Part shown: positions 24,872 to 33,269 of the stretch, in pieces | Layout of the letters: each line of letters begins with the position of its first letter | Numbering within the stretch: position 1 is the stretch's first letter | Assembly: GCF_039529775.1 (NCBI RefSeq) | Contig: NZ_BAAANL010000003.1 | Span: 1-64,000, forward strand | Source of the DNA: Myceligenerans crystallogenes | Lineage (GTDB): Bacteria > Actinomycetota > Actinomycetes > Actinomycetales > Cellulomonadaceae | Length of the DNA: 64,000 nucleotides | Direction: 5' to 3' | The notes under the pieces: generated by a model | Told to the model about the DNA's origin: nothing | Database searches by the model: none | The model's input: only the letters and a program-made list of their open reading frames with translations | Translations under genes and position numbers: made by a program

Positions 24872-26180
24872 GCGGCAGCCTCCTCGAACGACAGCAACTG
24901 GTCCCGGTAGTACGCATACTGCTGGCGGCGCGCCTTGATCTCCGCCGGCAGACCCGACGACAGGTCGTTCACGAGTGCGTCGAACGAGTTGAGGATGCCG
25001 ACTATCCGGCGCTGTTCTTCGAGCGGAGGTACAGGCACCACGATCTGGCCGAGACCCGCACCACCCACCCGCTTCACTTTCCCTCGGGCCACGTGCTTCT
25101 CCTTCTGGGCATGGAAGTCAGCGGTCTGCATGGCGTATGCGATATATGTCGGATCGGCATCGGATCGGAACGCGAAGGAATCGTCGTGAATGGCTACCTC
25201 GGCCTCACCGAGCCAGGCAACCGCCTTGCCGACGTCCTCCACGGTTTCGCCTACCCCGGCGATCACAACATCCCCAGGCTGTGCAAAACGTAATGCGCTG
25301 CGGATCTCTTCACGAAGGTGGGAGAGTGTATTCGATGCCGAAACGCCATAGTGTGTGTAAATCTCACCATAGTGAATGCTTGGAATTCCGCTGGTAGCTA
25401 CGTCGCTCTTCGTGAACCGACGTCCTCGGATAAAGATCCCGAGCTCACCCATCGCGACATGCTCGACATTTTTCCCGGCAAATGCGAGAAGGGTGTCACG
25501 GTAGTGGGTATACTGGTGTTTGCGGGCCTCCAGCTCCGCCTCCAGCTCCGCCTCCAGCTCCGCNNNNNNNNNNNNNNNNNNNNNNNNNNNNNNNNNNNNN
25601 NNNNNNNNNNNNNNNNNNNNNNNNNNNNNNNNNNNNNNNNNNNNNNNNNNNNNNNNNNNNNCGCCTCCAGCTCCGCCTCCAGCTCCGCCTCCAGCTCCGT
25701 AAAGGCATCCAAGATCCTCCCGATCTCCCGCTGAACCTCAAGCGGCGGCACCGGTATTCTGACTCTTGCGATCGTGCTAACGGCCAGGCCAGGTTGTGCA
25801 CCCTTTGACACGTACTGATTCAGGTTCATCGCAACGAGCAGGTGGTAGGCAAATGCGATGTCCATGACATCGAGTGACCGGGGTGATGTGACCACGGCGT
25901 GTTCAGTCGCGTAGATCTTCCCAGTGGTTCGCTTGACGTTTCCGCTAAGGGCACCCTGGCGACCTATCAGGAGGTACGCACCATCGTGACTGTAGTCGGC
26001 CACGTACCCTCGCGGTCCATTCCCGCCATAGCACCGGAATGGATGATCACCGTCTGCGACTGCCGAGATCGCCGCAGCAAGAATGTTTCTTCCAGCCTTC
26101 ATTTCGAAGACGTCGCCCATCGATAGGAAGCGAACTCCGTCAGGCGAATACTGCTTGATGAGGTCGTCGATGCGGCTCAC
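24868..26180 (-). CDS. hsdS: Type I restriction specificity subunit, interrupted by a sequence gap
   Basis: DNA-recognition subunit with two target-recognition domains. TRD1 (about residues 1-170) ends IPVPPLEVQREIGRILDAF; TRD2 begins after ARKHQYTHYRDTLLAF and ends VPVPPLEEQRRIVGIL. Between them is a run of ELEA repeats, three copies visible on each side of a 98-N gap (25564-25661). The two halves lie in different frames only because 98 is not a multiple of three; a whole number of 12-bp repeats would need a missing length of 9+12k and restores one frame. The GTG start has GGAGG 7 bases upstream. The reported coordinates therefore contain an artificial length. Confidence 0.88.
25527..25699 (-). 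repeat. 12-bp tandem repeat (ELEA) in hsdS with assembly gap
   Basis: The unit CCTCCAGCTCCG (plus strand) is repeated at 25527-25562 (three copies) and 25664-25699 (three copies), with the N gap at 25564-25661 inside the same array. On the coding strand it reads GAG CTG GAG GCG-type codons, ELEA. It forms the central helical spacer of HsdS. Confidence 0.9.
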
Positions 26181-26228
26181 TATGCATCCTCCTGGTCATC
26201 GAGTTCGTATTCGAAGAGTCGACCTTTG

Positions 26229-26255
26229 AATTCAGGAGACGCCGTCTCCCGAATT
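26229..26255 (-). terminator. Hairpin between the YhcG-type gene and hsdS
   Basis: AATTCAGGAGAC pairs with GTCTCCCGAATT around GCC (12 bp, one G-T pair). It lies in the 166-bp gap inside the restriction operon and could attenuate hsdS/hsdR expression relative to hsdM. Confidence 0.5.
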
Positions 26256-26346
26256 GGAGCAGCACGGCTGGCCCGCTGTGCGGGACAGAGGCCTGACGAG
26301 TCGGGGTCTGGGGCTGATCCAGCCGCTACGCTGCCGGCCTGGAGGT

Positions 26347-27450
26347 TCACTCAGCCCCTCCTTGGAGCTCGGCTTCGATCTGTTCGATCGTTGGGAGCGT
26401 GGCCTCAAGCTCGGCAGGAAGCGCGCGGGTCAGTTCGTAGCCGGAGACGCCGATCGGCTTGTCGATGCCGCGCAGCGTGTACTCCGCGAAGAGGCGGTCG
26501 GGTTCCTGGCACAGGATGAGGCCGATGGTCGGGGCGTCATTCGGGTGTCGGAGCTGGTCGTCAACAAGGTTGCAGTAGAGGTTGACCTTGCCTGCGTACT
26601 CGGCCTGGAACTCGCCGCGCTTGATCTCGACCACGACGTACCGCCTCAGCTTGAGGTGGTAGAAGAGCAGGTCGAGGTAGAAGTCCCGGTCGCCGAGCTT
26701 GAGGTGGTGCTGCCGCCCGACGAACGCGAAGCCCTGGCCGAGTTCGATGAGGAACCGTTCCATGTGTGCGATGAGTCCGGCTTCGAGTTCACGCTCGCGG
26801 AAGTCGTCACTGATCGTGAGGAAGTCGAGGATGTACGGATCCTTGAGTGCCTGCCGGGCAAGGTCGGAGTCCGGCGGCGGCAGGCGCAGCCCGAAGTTCG
26901 TGACGGCCTGGCCCGCGCGTTCGTGCGCGCCGGTCTGGATCTGGGCGAGCAGGACGGACCGGCTCCAGCCGTTTTCGATGCTCGCGCGCATGTACCAGGC
27001 GCGAGTCGCGGGGTCCTTCACCTTGGCGCGGAGCAGATCGTGGTGGCTCCAGGGCACGCTGAGGAGCAACTCGCCTGGGAACTTTGCCGCAGGCTGTGGC
27101 GAGATCTCCAGGGTCTGGCCCGGTGCGCTGGTTTTCGCCACCAGCTGTGGCGAAAACTCGACGTCGGAGTACTCACGGTAGAACGCGAGCATCCGGTCGA
27201 TGTTGCGCTCGGAGAAGCCCTTCTCGTCGGGCAACTCGCTACGCAAGTCGCGTGCGAGCTGTGGGATGACCCTCGCCCCCCATCCTTGACGCCGCTGGCG
27301 GGCATCAATCAGTGAGCCAATCTCCCAGTAGAGCTGGATCAGTTCGGCGCTGGCCGACAGCATGACCCGCGTCTGCGCTCGTCTGATCCGTTGCTTGATT
27401 TCCGCGAGCAGTTGCGGATACTCCGCCGGTAAGTCCAGAGGACCGTTCAC
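26347..27450 (-). CDS. YhcG/DUF1016 family PD-(D/E)XK nuclease
   Basis: A 367-residue protein. The N-terminal DUF1016 winged-helix part has LIQLYWEIGSLID...GWGARVIPQLARDLRSE and the typical FSERNIDRMLAFYREY; the C-terminal part carries the nuclease core GDRDFYLDLLFYHLKLRRYVVVEIKRGEF (in pieces, about 250-280) with Asp and Glu-x-Lys catalytic residues. Family members are common inside type I restriction loci, and a DNA-end-processing or defence role has been proposed. GTG start overlaps the hsdM stop (GTGA). Residues 120-145 repeat the motif QPAAKF/QLVAKT, probably from local duplication. Confidence 0.85.
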   Translation of the reverse strand: MNGPLDLPAEYPQLLAEIKQRIRRAQTRVMLSASAELIQLYWEIGSLIDARQRRQGWGARVIPQLARDLRSELPDEKGFSERNIDRMLAFYREYSDVEFSPQLVAKTSAPGQTLEISPQPAAKFPGELLLSVPWSHHDLLRAKVKDPATRAWYMRASIENGWSRSVLLAQIQTGAHERAGQAVTNFGLRLPPPDSDLARQALKDPYILDFLTISDDFRERELEAGLIAHMERFLIELGQGFAFVGRQHHLKLGDRDFYLDLLFYHLKLRRYVVVEIKRGEFQAEYAGKVNLYCNLVDDQLRHPNDAPTIGLILCQEPDRLFAEYTLRGIDKPIGVSGYELTRALPAELEATLPTIEQIEAELQGGAE

Positions 27451-29021
27451 AACGGCTCTCCTTCCAGGTCGGCGACGATGGCATCGATCTGCTCGCGCAG
27501 CGCGGACTGGCGCTTCACGATGTCGGCGATCCGCTCGTTGAGTTCGACGATATCGATGGCCTCGCGGGTGTCCTCCGCCTCGACCCAGGAGGAGACCGAG
27601 ATGTTGTAGGAGTTCTCGGCGATGGCCTCGTTGCTGACGAGCTGGGCGAAATGGGCGATGTCCTTGCGGGCGGTGAACGCCTCCAGAATCTTGTTCTGGT
27701 TGCCCTCGGAGAGCTTGTTCTTGTTGCCGCTGCGGACGAGCTCTTCCGAGGCGTCGATGAACAGCACGTCGTTGGTCTTCTTGGACTTCTTGAGCACGAT
27801 GATGCAGGTCGCGATCGTGGTGCCGAAGAACAGGTCCGGCGGGAGCTGGATCACCGCATCGACGTAGTTGTTGTCGATCAGGTACTTGCGGATTTTCTGC
27901 TCCGCGCCGCCCCGGTAGAGCACGCCCGGGAACTCGACGATCGCCGCGGTCCCGTTCACGGCGAGCCAGTGCAGCATGTGCATCGTGAACGCCAGATCCG
28001 CCTTGGACTTCGGAGCGAGCACGCCGGCCGGGGTGTAGCGGAGATCGTCGATGAGCAGCGGGTTCGCGTCGCCTTCCCACTTGATGGAGTAGGGCGGGTT
28101 GGACACGATCGCCTCGAACGGCTCGTCGTCCCAGTGCGCCGGTTCGATCAGGGTGTCGCCGTGGGCGATGTCGAACTGCTCGTAGTTGACGTCGTGCAGG
28201 AACATGTTGATCCGGCACAGGTTGTAGGTCGTCAGGTTGATCTCCTGACCGAAGTACCCCTGCCGGACGCCGTCCTTGCCGAGCACCTTCCGGAACTTCA
28301 GCAGCAGCGAACCCGAGCCGCAAGCCGGGTCGTAGACCTTGTTCACGCTGGTCTTGCCGACGACGGTGATGCGGGCCAGGAGTTCGGAGACTTCCTGCGG
28401 CGTGTAGTACTCCCCACCGGACTTCCCGGCCGAGGACGCGTACATCTGCATCAGGTACTCGTACGCGTCGCCGAACGCGTCGATCTTGTTCTCGCTGAAC
28501 GTCCCGTTGCCGAGGTTCAGGTCGCCGATCGCGTCAAGCAGCTTGACGAGCCGCTCGTTTCGCTTGGCCACCGTCGGTCCGAGCTTGTTCGAGTTGACGT
28601 CGACGTCGTCGAACAAGCCCTTGAGATCGTCCTCGGCGTCGGTGCCGACGGCGGAGGACTCGATGTGCCGGAAGACCTTCTCCAGCGTCATGTTGAGGTC
28701 GGCGTCGCGAGGGGCGCGGGCGCGGACGTTGACGAAGAGTTCGGAGGGGCGGATGAAGAATCCCTTCTCCGCCACGATGCCCGCGACCAAGGTGGGGTCG
28801 GTGACGTCTTCGTCGCGGACCTTGGCGTAGTCGAAGTCCGCGCTGCCGGCGTCGCGCTCGCCCTCGTTCAGGTAGGCGGTGAGGTTCTCGGAGATGTACC
28901 GGTAGAACAGGAAGCCGAGCACGTACTGCTTGAAGTCCCAGCCGTCTACGCTGCCCCGGAGATCGTTCGCGATCCTCCAGATCGTCTTGTGCAGTTCCGC
29001 GCGCTGGGTCTCTCGGTTCAT
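27447..29021 (-). CDS. hsdM: Type I restriction-modification methyltransferase subunit
   Basis: N6-adenine DNA methyltransferase of 524 residues, acting with HsdS to protect host DNA. The N-terminal HsdM_N domain includes WDFKQYVLGFLFYRYISENL; the SAM-binding motif is DPACGSGSLL at about 230 and the catalytic motif NPPY at about 308, preceded by the AYEYLMQMYASSAGKSGGEYYTP region (split) before the SAM motif. First gene of the restriction operon; ATG with GGAG 10 bases upstream. A 455-bp intergenic region separates it from the divergent NUDIX gene. Confidence 0.95.
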   Translation of the reverse strand: MNRETQRAELHKTIWRIANDLRGSVDGWDFKQYVLGFLFYRYISENLTAYLNEGERDAGSADFDYAKVRDEDVTDPTLVAGIVAEKGFFIRPSELFVNVRARAPRDADLNMTLEKVFRHIESSAVGTDAEDDLKGLFDDVDVNSNKLGPTVAKRNERLVKLLDAIGDLNLGNGTFSENKIDAFGDAYEYLMQMYASSAGKSGGEYYTPQEVSELLARITVVGKTSVNKVYDPACGSGSLLLKFRKVLGKDGVRQGYFGQEINLTTYNLCRINMFLHDVNYEQFDIAHGDTLIEPAHWDDEPFEAIVSNPPYSIKWEGDANPLLIDDLRYTPAGVLAPKSKADLAFTMHMLHWLAVNGTAAIVEFPGVLYRGGAEQKIRKYLIDNNYVDAVIQLPPDLFFGTTIATCIIVLKKSKKTNDVLFIDASEELVRSGNKNKLSEGNQNKILEAFTARKDIAHFAQLVSNEAIAENSYNISVSSWVEAEDTREAIDIVELNERIADIVKRQSALREQIDAIVADLEGEPL

Positions 29022-29476
29022 GCTCGCTGTTCTCCTGTCGCCGCGTGTGCAGCGGGTGCCACTCTTCGACGTGCTGACCCAGACCGCATACCTCCAGGGA
29101 CTTTATCAGGCAGGGCGCACGCCTGTTCGGATGACATGCCCGCGCCCGCGGTGTGGTCACCGTGCCTGCCCACTTCGTAGACAGCGACGCGCGCGAACTC
29201 ATGGCTCGTCTCGGGATGGGTAGGAGGTGCGGCGATCCGCTCGTGCGCGAGTGGTGAGGTTCCCCACCCCAGTTCGCCACGACCGGACGGTTCCTATGGA
29301 CGGTTCTATTGATGGTTTGGCGGACACCTGCGTCCGGGGTCCCCCGGTCATGTGTGTCCGGGGGACTCCGGACACACATGACCGGGGGACAAGTACGCCT
29401 GGGGTGGGCCTGGATAGCGTAGTGACCTGTTGTGGCAGGTCGACCGTCGACCTGATCGAGGGAAGGGGGATCAGCG
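29022..29476. other. 455-bp divergent intergenic region
   Basis: No convincing gene. It must hold the leftward promoter of hsdM and the rightward promoter of the NUDIX gene. It contains a short direct repeat GGACGGTTC (29285 and 29299) and a perfect 21-bp inverted repeat, listed separately. Confidence 0.6.
29339..29390. repeat. Perfect 21-bp inverted repeat
   Basis: 29339-29359 (GTCCCCCGGTCATGTGTGTCC up to its 20th base GTCCCCCGGTCATGTGTGTC) and 29370-29390 are exact inverted copies around a 10-base loop. It lies 86 bp upstream of the NUDIX gene. Confidence 0.85.
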
Positions 29477-29953
29477 ATGAGCGTTGCGCAGGCGGTTGCA
29501 GTTGGCCGACGGGGAGCGCGTGGGATCGTCGTCGACGACAAGGGGCGGCTGGTCCTGATCAAGCGGACCAAGCCGGGGCAGGCTCCGTACTGGACCTCGC
29601 CGGGCGGCGGAGTCGAGGACACGGATGCATCCGTGGAGGATGCGCTGCGCCGAGAGCTGGCCGAGGAGTTGGGTGCGACCGCCGACGGCTACCAGCAGGT
29701 CTTCCTCTCCTCGGACCCCACCGACGCTGGCGTCGCGATCCAGCACTTCTTCGTGGCCCGGCTGACGTCGCTGAACCTGGCCGAGCGGCATGGGTCGGAG
29801 CTCAGCAAGCCCGAACGCGGTGGATACGACTTGGACTACATCCCGCTCGACGATGGGACTCTGGAGGCGATCGACCTCAAGCCGGTGGCACTCAAGGAGT
29901 TCGTACTGGCGAACAGGGACGCCCTGCTGGCCGAGGCTGGTTTCGTCGCCTGA
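29477..29953 (+). CDS. NUDIX hydrolase
   Basis: A 158-residue cytosolic NUDIX protein, expected to hydrolyse a nucleoside diphosphate linked to another group. The NUDIX box runs from GGGVEDTDASVEDALRRELAEELG (about 42-65, in parts), with the RELAEE catalytic helix. Preceded by PGQAPYWTSP. ATG with an AGGGGG site. It lies 116 bp before the element's GluRS gene in the same direction, so the two may be functionally linked. Substrate unknown. Confidence 0.87.
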   Translation: MSVAQAVAVGRRGARGIVVDDKGRLVLIKRTKPGQAPYWTSPGGGVEDTDASVEDALRRELAEELGATADGYQQVFLSSDPTDAGVAIQHFFVARLTSLNLAERHGSELSKPERGGYDLDYIPLDDGTLEAIDLKPVALKEFVLANRDALLAEAGFVA

Positions 29954-30069
29954 GCATTCGTGACCAATAGTCCTGCGTGCCTCACCTTGGCGCGAGCGGG
30001 TGATGCGAGACCTTGGAAGTGAGCCAGAATCCCGCCGCCCCCTGTCTCGTACAGATAGGCTGGTGCGCT

Positions 30070-31476
30070 GTGACCAACCCCGAGATCCGAGTTCGCTTCG
30101 CACCCTCGCCCACGGGCATGTTCCACGTCGGGAACGCTCGTTCGGCGCTGTTCAACTGGGTGTTCGCGCGACAAACGGGTGGGTCGCTGGTGCTGCGCAT
30201 CGAGGACACGGACGCCTCGCGGAACCGGCCGGAGTGGGTCCAGGGGATCATCGACACGATGGCGTGGCTGGGGATCGACAAGTCCCAGTATGAGGGTCCG
30301 CTGTTCCAGTCGGACTACGTCGGCAAGCACCACGAGGCGATCGACAAGCTGCTCGCGGACGGCCGGGCATACTTCTGCGACTGCGCGCGTGAGGACGTCG
30401 TCGCGCGCACCGGGTCGAGCCACCATGGCTACGACGGGTTCTGCCGTGACCGCGGTCTGGAGCCCGGTGGAGGCCGGGCGACCCGGTTCCGGACACCGGA
30501 CGAGGGCACGACGACCGTCGTGGACCTGGTGCGTGGGAAGCCGGAGTTCGAGAACGCGCTGATCGAGGACTTCGTGATCGCCCGCGGTGACGGTTCGCCG
30601 GTGTTCCTGCTGGCGAACGTTGTCGACGACATGGAGATGGGCATCACCCACGTCATGCGTGCCGAGGAGCACCTGCCGAACGCTCCCAAGCAGCAGCTGA
30701 TCTGGGAGGCACTCGGCGCGCACGCTCCCATTTGGGTGCACGCCCCGATCCTGGTGAACGAGAAGCGGCAGAAGCTGTCCAAGCGTCGTGACCGGGTGGC
30801 GCTGGAGGACTTCCGCGCCGAGGGCTACCTCGCTGAGGCGATGCGGAACTACCTGATGTTGCTGGGGTGGGCTCCGGCGGACGATCGCGAGATCGTGCCG
30901 TGGGACGACATCGTGGCGGAGTTCCGGCTCGAGGACGTGAACCCGTCCCCGGCATTCTTCGACGTGAAGAAGCTCCAGGCGTTCAACGGCGACTACATCC
31001 GCGCGATGACGGTTCCGGAGTTCACCAAGGCCGTGCAGCCGTGGCTGACGTCCGACGACGTGCCGTGGCCGACCACCTCGTACGACCCGGAGGTGTTCGC
31101 GTCCGTCGCGGAGCTGGTCCAGACGCGGATCGTGCTGCTGGGTGACGTCGTGGAGATGGTGGACTTCTTCTTCCTGGACGAGCCCGCGATCGACGAGGCC
31201 GCCTGGGACAAGGCGATGGGCGGTGATCACGCCGCCGACATCCTGACGGCCACGATCGACCGGTATAGCGAGATCGACTGGAACGCCGACGCGCTCAAGG
31301 CGGCGCTGGAGGAGATCGGTGCCGAGTACGGGCTGAAGCTCGGTAAGGCGCAGGCCCCGGTCCGCGTCGCGATCACCGGCCGCAGGGTCGGGCTGCCACT
31401 GTTCGAGTCGATGGAGGTCCTGGGCCGCGACCGGACAGTGGAGCGGCTGAGGGCCGCCGCGGATCGGCTTGGCTGA
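30070..31476 (+). CDS. gltX: Glutamyl-tRNA synthetase (element-borne copy)
   Basis: Class I synthetase of 468 residues that charges tRNA-Glu (and possibly tRNA-Gln). The Rossmann core has RFAPSPTGMFHVGNARSALF with the HIGH variant HVGN at 19-22, and the KMSKS variant KLSKR at 235-239. The C-terminal anticodon-binding region is present and the length is normal. GTG start at 30070 with the family's TNPEIRVRFAPSPTG opening; a TACAGAT -10-like box lies about 13 bases upstream. An essential synthetase on a mobile element is probably a second copy; it may resist an inhibitor, supply an activated glutamate, or restore translation under tRNA damage. These roles are inference. Confidence 0.9.
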   Translation: MTNPEIRVRFAPSPTGMFHVGNARSALFNWVFARQTGGSLVLRIEDTDASRNRPEWVQGIIDTMAWLGIDKSQYEGPLFQSDYVGKHHEAIDKLLADGRAYFCDCAREDVVARTGSSHHGYDGFCRDRGLEPGGGRATRFRTPDEGTTTVVDLVRGKPEFENALIEDFVIARGDGSPVFLLANVVDDMEMGITHVMRAEEHLPNAPKQQLIWEALGAHAPIWVHAPILVNEKRQKLSKRRDRVALEDFRAEGYLAEAMRNYLMLLGWAPADDREIVPWDDIVAEFRLEDVNPSPAFFDVKKLQAFNGDYIRAMTVPEFTKAVQPWLTSDDVPWPTTSYDPEVFASVAELVQTRIVLLGDVVEMVDFFFLDEPAIDEAAWDKAMGGDHAADILTATIDRYSEIDWNADALKAALEEIGAEYGLKLGKAQAPVRVAITGRRVGLPLFESMEVLGRDRTVERLRAAADRLG

Positions 31477-31517
31477 TCGGTCCTGGTCCGGGCGTACCGA
31501 CCCGGACCAGGACCGAT
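31476..31517. terminator. Bidirectional terminator between gltX and the GluRS-like gene
   Basis: ATCGGTCCTGGTCCGGG (31476-31492) pairs perfectly with 31501-31517 around an 8-base loop. A 17-bp stem between convergent genes fits a two-way terminator. Confidence 0.78.
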
Positions 31518-31528
31518 TCGGACCTCGC

Positions 31529-32491
31529 TCAGTGCTCCGGACCCCGTCGGGCGGCAGCCCGTCGGCGTGACTCGACCTTGTGGCTGAGAGCCTCCAGCCG
31601 GTGTACGTCGATCCGGCTGTCTCGAGCGCGAGGTAGTACGGGCCGGAGCCGTTCAAGGATGTGGTCGAACGTCGTGGCCGGTTCGTCGTTGCGAAGATAG
31701 GTCTCGGCGAGGTACCAGCGCAGTGCTTCCGGTCTAATGCCATTGGCGAGTGCGTCGCGGACGCGTAATTTGGGTGTGCCGGGCGCGCCGGTGAGCCTGG
31801 GCAGGAAGAGGTATGCCACCTGATGGTGGGCTGCCAACACGGCACGGAGGCGTTCCTGGATGCTGGTGGCGTCGATCTTGTCGGTGCCACGCACGATGAG
31901 GTTGATCCCGGCGTCGATGTCGTCGACGACTGTGGCCAGGTGCCACAGCGGGGTGCCGTCGGATCGGGTGAGGCGAAGCGTGGAGTGCTGTGGTGCTGGA
32001 ACCCGGCGGATGTTCACCACGCTCTGGTGTGCCTTCTCCACGGGATCGATCCCGTGACCTGCCAGAAGGTCGTCAACCGCCTCGAGGTCCAGGACGGTTC
32101 CGCCCTCGCGCGCCGTGCGGGTGAGGTGGAGGCGGCTCAGGTGCGCGAGGGCGCGGTCGTAGGCGGGTTGTCGTCCAGACTGCCGCAAAAGCGCGGCAGG
32201 GTGCCCGCCGGCGTGGAGGGGAATCCCTGCGACATCGGTGAGTTCGTGGACGAGTGAGAGTTCGTTGTCAGGCTTTGCCCGGGCTGGATCGGTGTCGTCC
32301 CAGCGAAGGAGAACCTCGGCGCGGGTGTTCCGGGCGATGGCCGCTGCGTGGGCGAGTGCCGCGGTCAGGAGGTGGGTGCGCAGGGCACCTACCTGCAGCG
32401 ATGCATGATGTGGCGAGATTCCGAGGCGGGTGCGGATCGGTCCGGTCAGGCGCTGGATCGTGGGATGCTCGGTCCACGGGTCAGGCCGCAT
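31529..32491 (-). CDS. Truncated, divergent GluRS-like adenylating enzyme
   Basis: A 320-residue protein matching only the catalytic core of glutamyl-tRNA synthetases: LGISPHHASLQVGALRTHLL aligns with the HIGH region (QVGA at 33-36 instead of HIGH), LRWDDTDPAR with LRIEDTD, WHLATVVDDIDAGINLIVRG with the conserved LANVVDD...ITHV.R region, and TPKLRVRD at about 239-246 with KMSKS. The anticodon-binding domain is absent, so tRNA charging is unlikely. Related truncated paralogues (GluQ-type, PoxA-type for LysRS) attach amino acids to other acceptors. It is the last gene of a four-gene operon, overlapping the kinase gene by 11 bp. Function unknown; glutamyl activation of a small molecule is the inference. 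Confidence 0.72.
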   Translation of the reverse strand: MRPDPWTEHPTIQRLTGPIRTRLGISPHHASLQVGALRTHLLTAALAHAAAIARNTRAEVLLRWDDTDPARAKPDNELSLVHELTDVAGIPLHAGGHPAALLRQSGRQPAYDRALAHLSRLHLTRTAREGGTVLDLEAVDDLLAGHGIDPVEKAHQSVVNIRRVPAPQHSTLRLTRSDGTPLWHLATVVDDIDAGINLIVRGTDKIDATSIQERLRAVLAAHHQVAYLFLPRLTGAPGTPKLRVRDALANGIRPEALRWYLAETYLRNDEPATTFDHILERLRPVLPRARDSRIDVHRLEALSHKVESRRRAAARRGPEH

Positions 32492-33269
32492 CCTCGCCTC
32501 CCCGATCGGCGTCGTGGGGAAGCACCGAGTCGACGACGGCCATGATCGTGGCGAAGTTCTCTTCGCGGCCTCCGCTGACCTCCACGACCCGTACCCAGGG
32601 CACGTAGGTCGCGAGGTCGTGGTAGGCGCGATTGGCGCGTGCGATGAACTCAGGTGTGTCGAGCGTCCGCAGCGGCTTGTCGCCGACGGAGGCCCGACGG
32701 TGTGCCCGGGCTGCTACGACGTCGTCCGGGCACGAGAGCAGGAGGTGGGTGTCCCGGGGACGTGCGGATTGTTCAAGGCGTGTTGGTTCGGTGTCGAGGA
32801 GTTCCGGCGCTCCGCTGACTGCCGAGTAGACGAGTTGCGAGAGCGGGCCGCGGTTGCACAGCACGATGTCGGCCGATCCAGGTGCAGGCATGTGGCGTCG
32901 CAGCGCTTCCCACGCTGCGGCCTTGAGCCGGTAGTCGGCAGTCCACCGGGAACGTCCAGGCAGGGCAGCGTTCGTTTCGACGGCGCGGTCGGTGATCGGG
33001 CCGAGCTGTGTTCGTACGCCCGTGCCTCCGACGACCGACACCGTGAGACCTCGGCCGCGCAGGACTGTCGCGGCCAGGGCGATCTGAGTGTCCTTGCCGA
33101 CAGCGGAGGGGCCGTCGAACACGATCCATGGCACGTCCGGATCGGCGTTCTGGTCCCAGCCAAGTCGTTCGAGGTAGCGGTCAGCGAGGATGCCGGGGGC
33201 TACGGCGGCTGGAAGTCGGCGTGCGAGTCGGATCGTGTCGGCGAGCCATGTCTCGGCGGCGGGGTTCAT
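32481..33269 (-). CDS. Thymidylate-kinase-like P-loop kinase
   Basis: A 262-residue protein with a Walker A loop FDGPSAVGKDTQI (about residues 52-64), resembling thymidylate kinases and other nucleotide kinases, and a distal LLLSCPDDVVAARAHRRAS block like the LID region of that family. Residues 1-45 form an extra N-terminal helical part. It overlaps the sulfatase-type gene (ATGA) upstream and the GluRS-like gene downstream. A GGAG site precedes the ATG. It probably phosphorylates a nucleotide or small metabolite; whether dTMP is the substrate cannot be said. Confidence 0.7.
   Translation of the reverse strand: MNPAAETWLADTIRLARRLPAAVAPGILADRYLERLGWDQNADPDVPWIVFDGPSAVGKDTQIALAATVLRGRGLTVSVVGGTGVRTQLGPITDRAVETNAALPGRSRWTADYRLKAAAWEALRRHMPAPGSADIVLCNRGPLSQLVYSAVSGAPELLDTEPTRLEQSARPRDTHLLLSCPDDVVAARAHRRASVGDKPLRTLDTPEFIARANRAYHDLATYVPWVRVVEVSGGREENFATIMAVVDSVLPHDADRGGEDAA

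Noticed and set aside
25398..26180. HsdS appears split into two ORFs in different frames
   Set aside because: The change of frame coincides with a 98-N gap inside a 12-bp repeat; the flanking repeat phase requires 9+12k missing bases, which restores a single frame.
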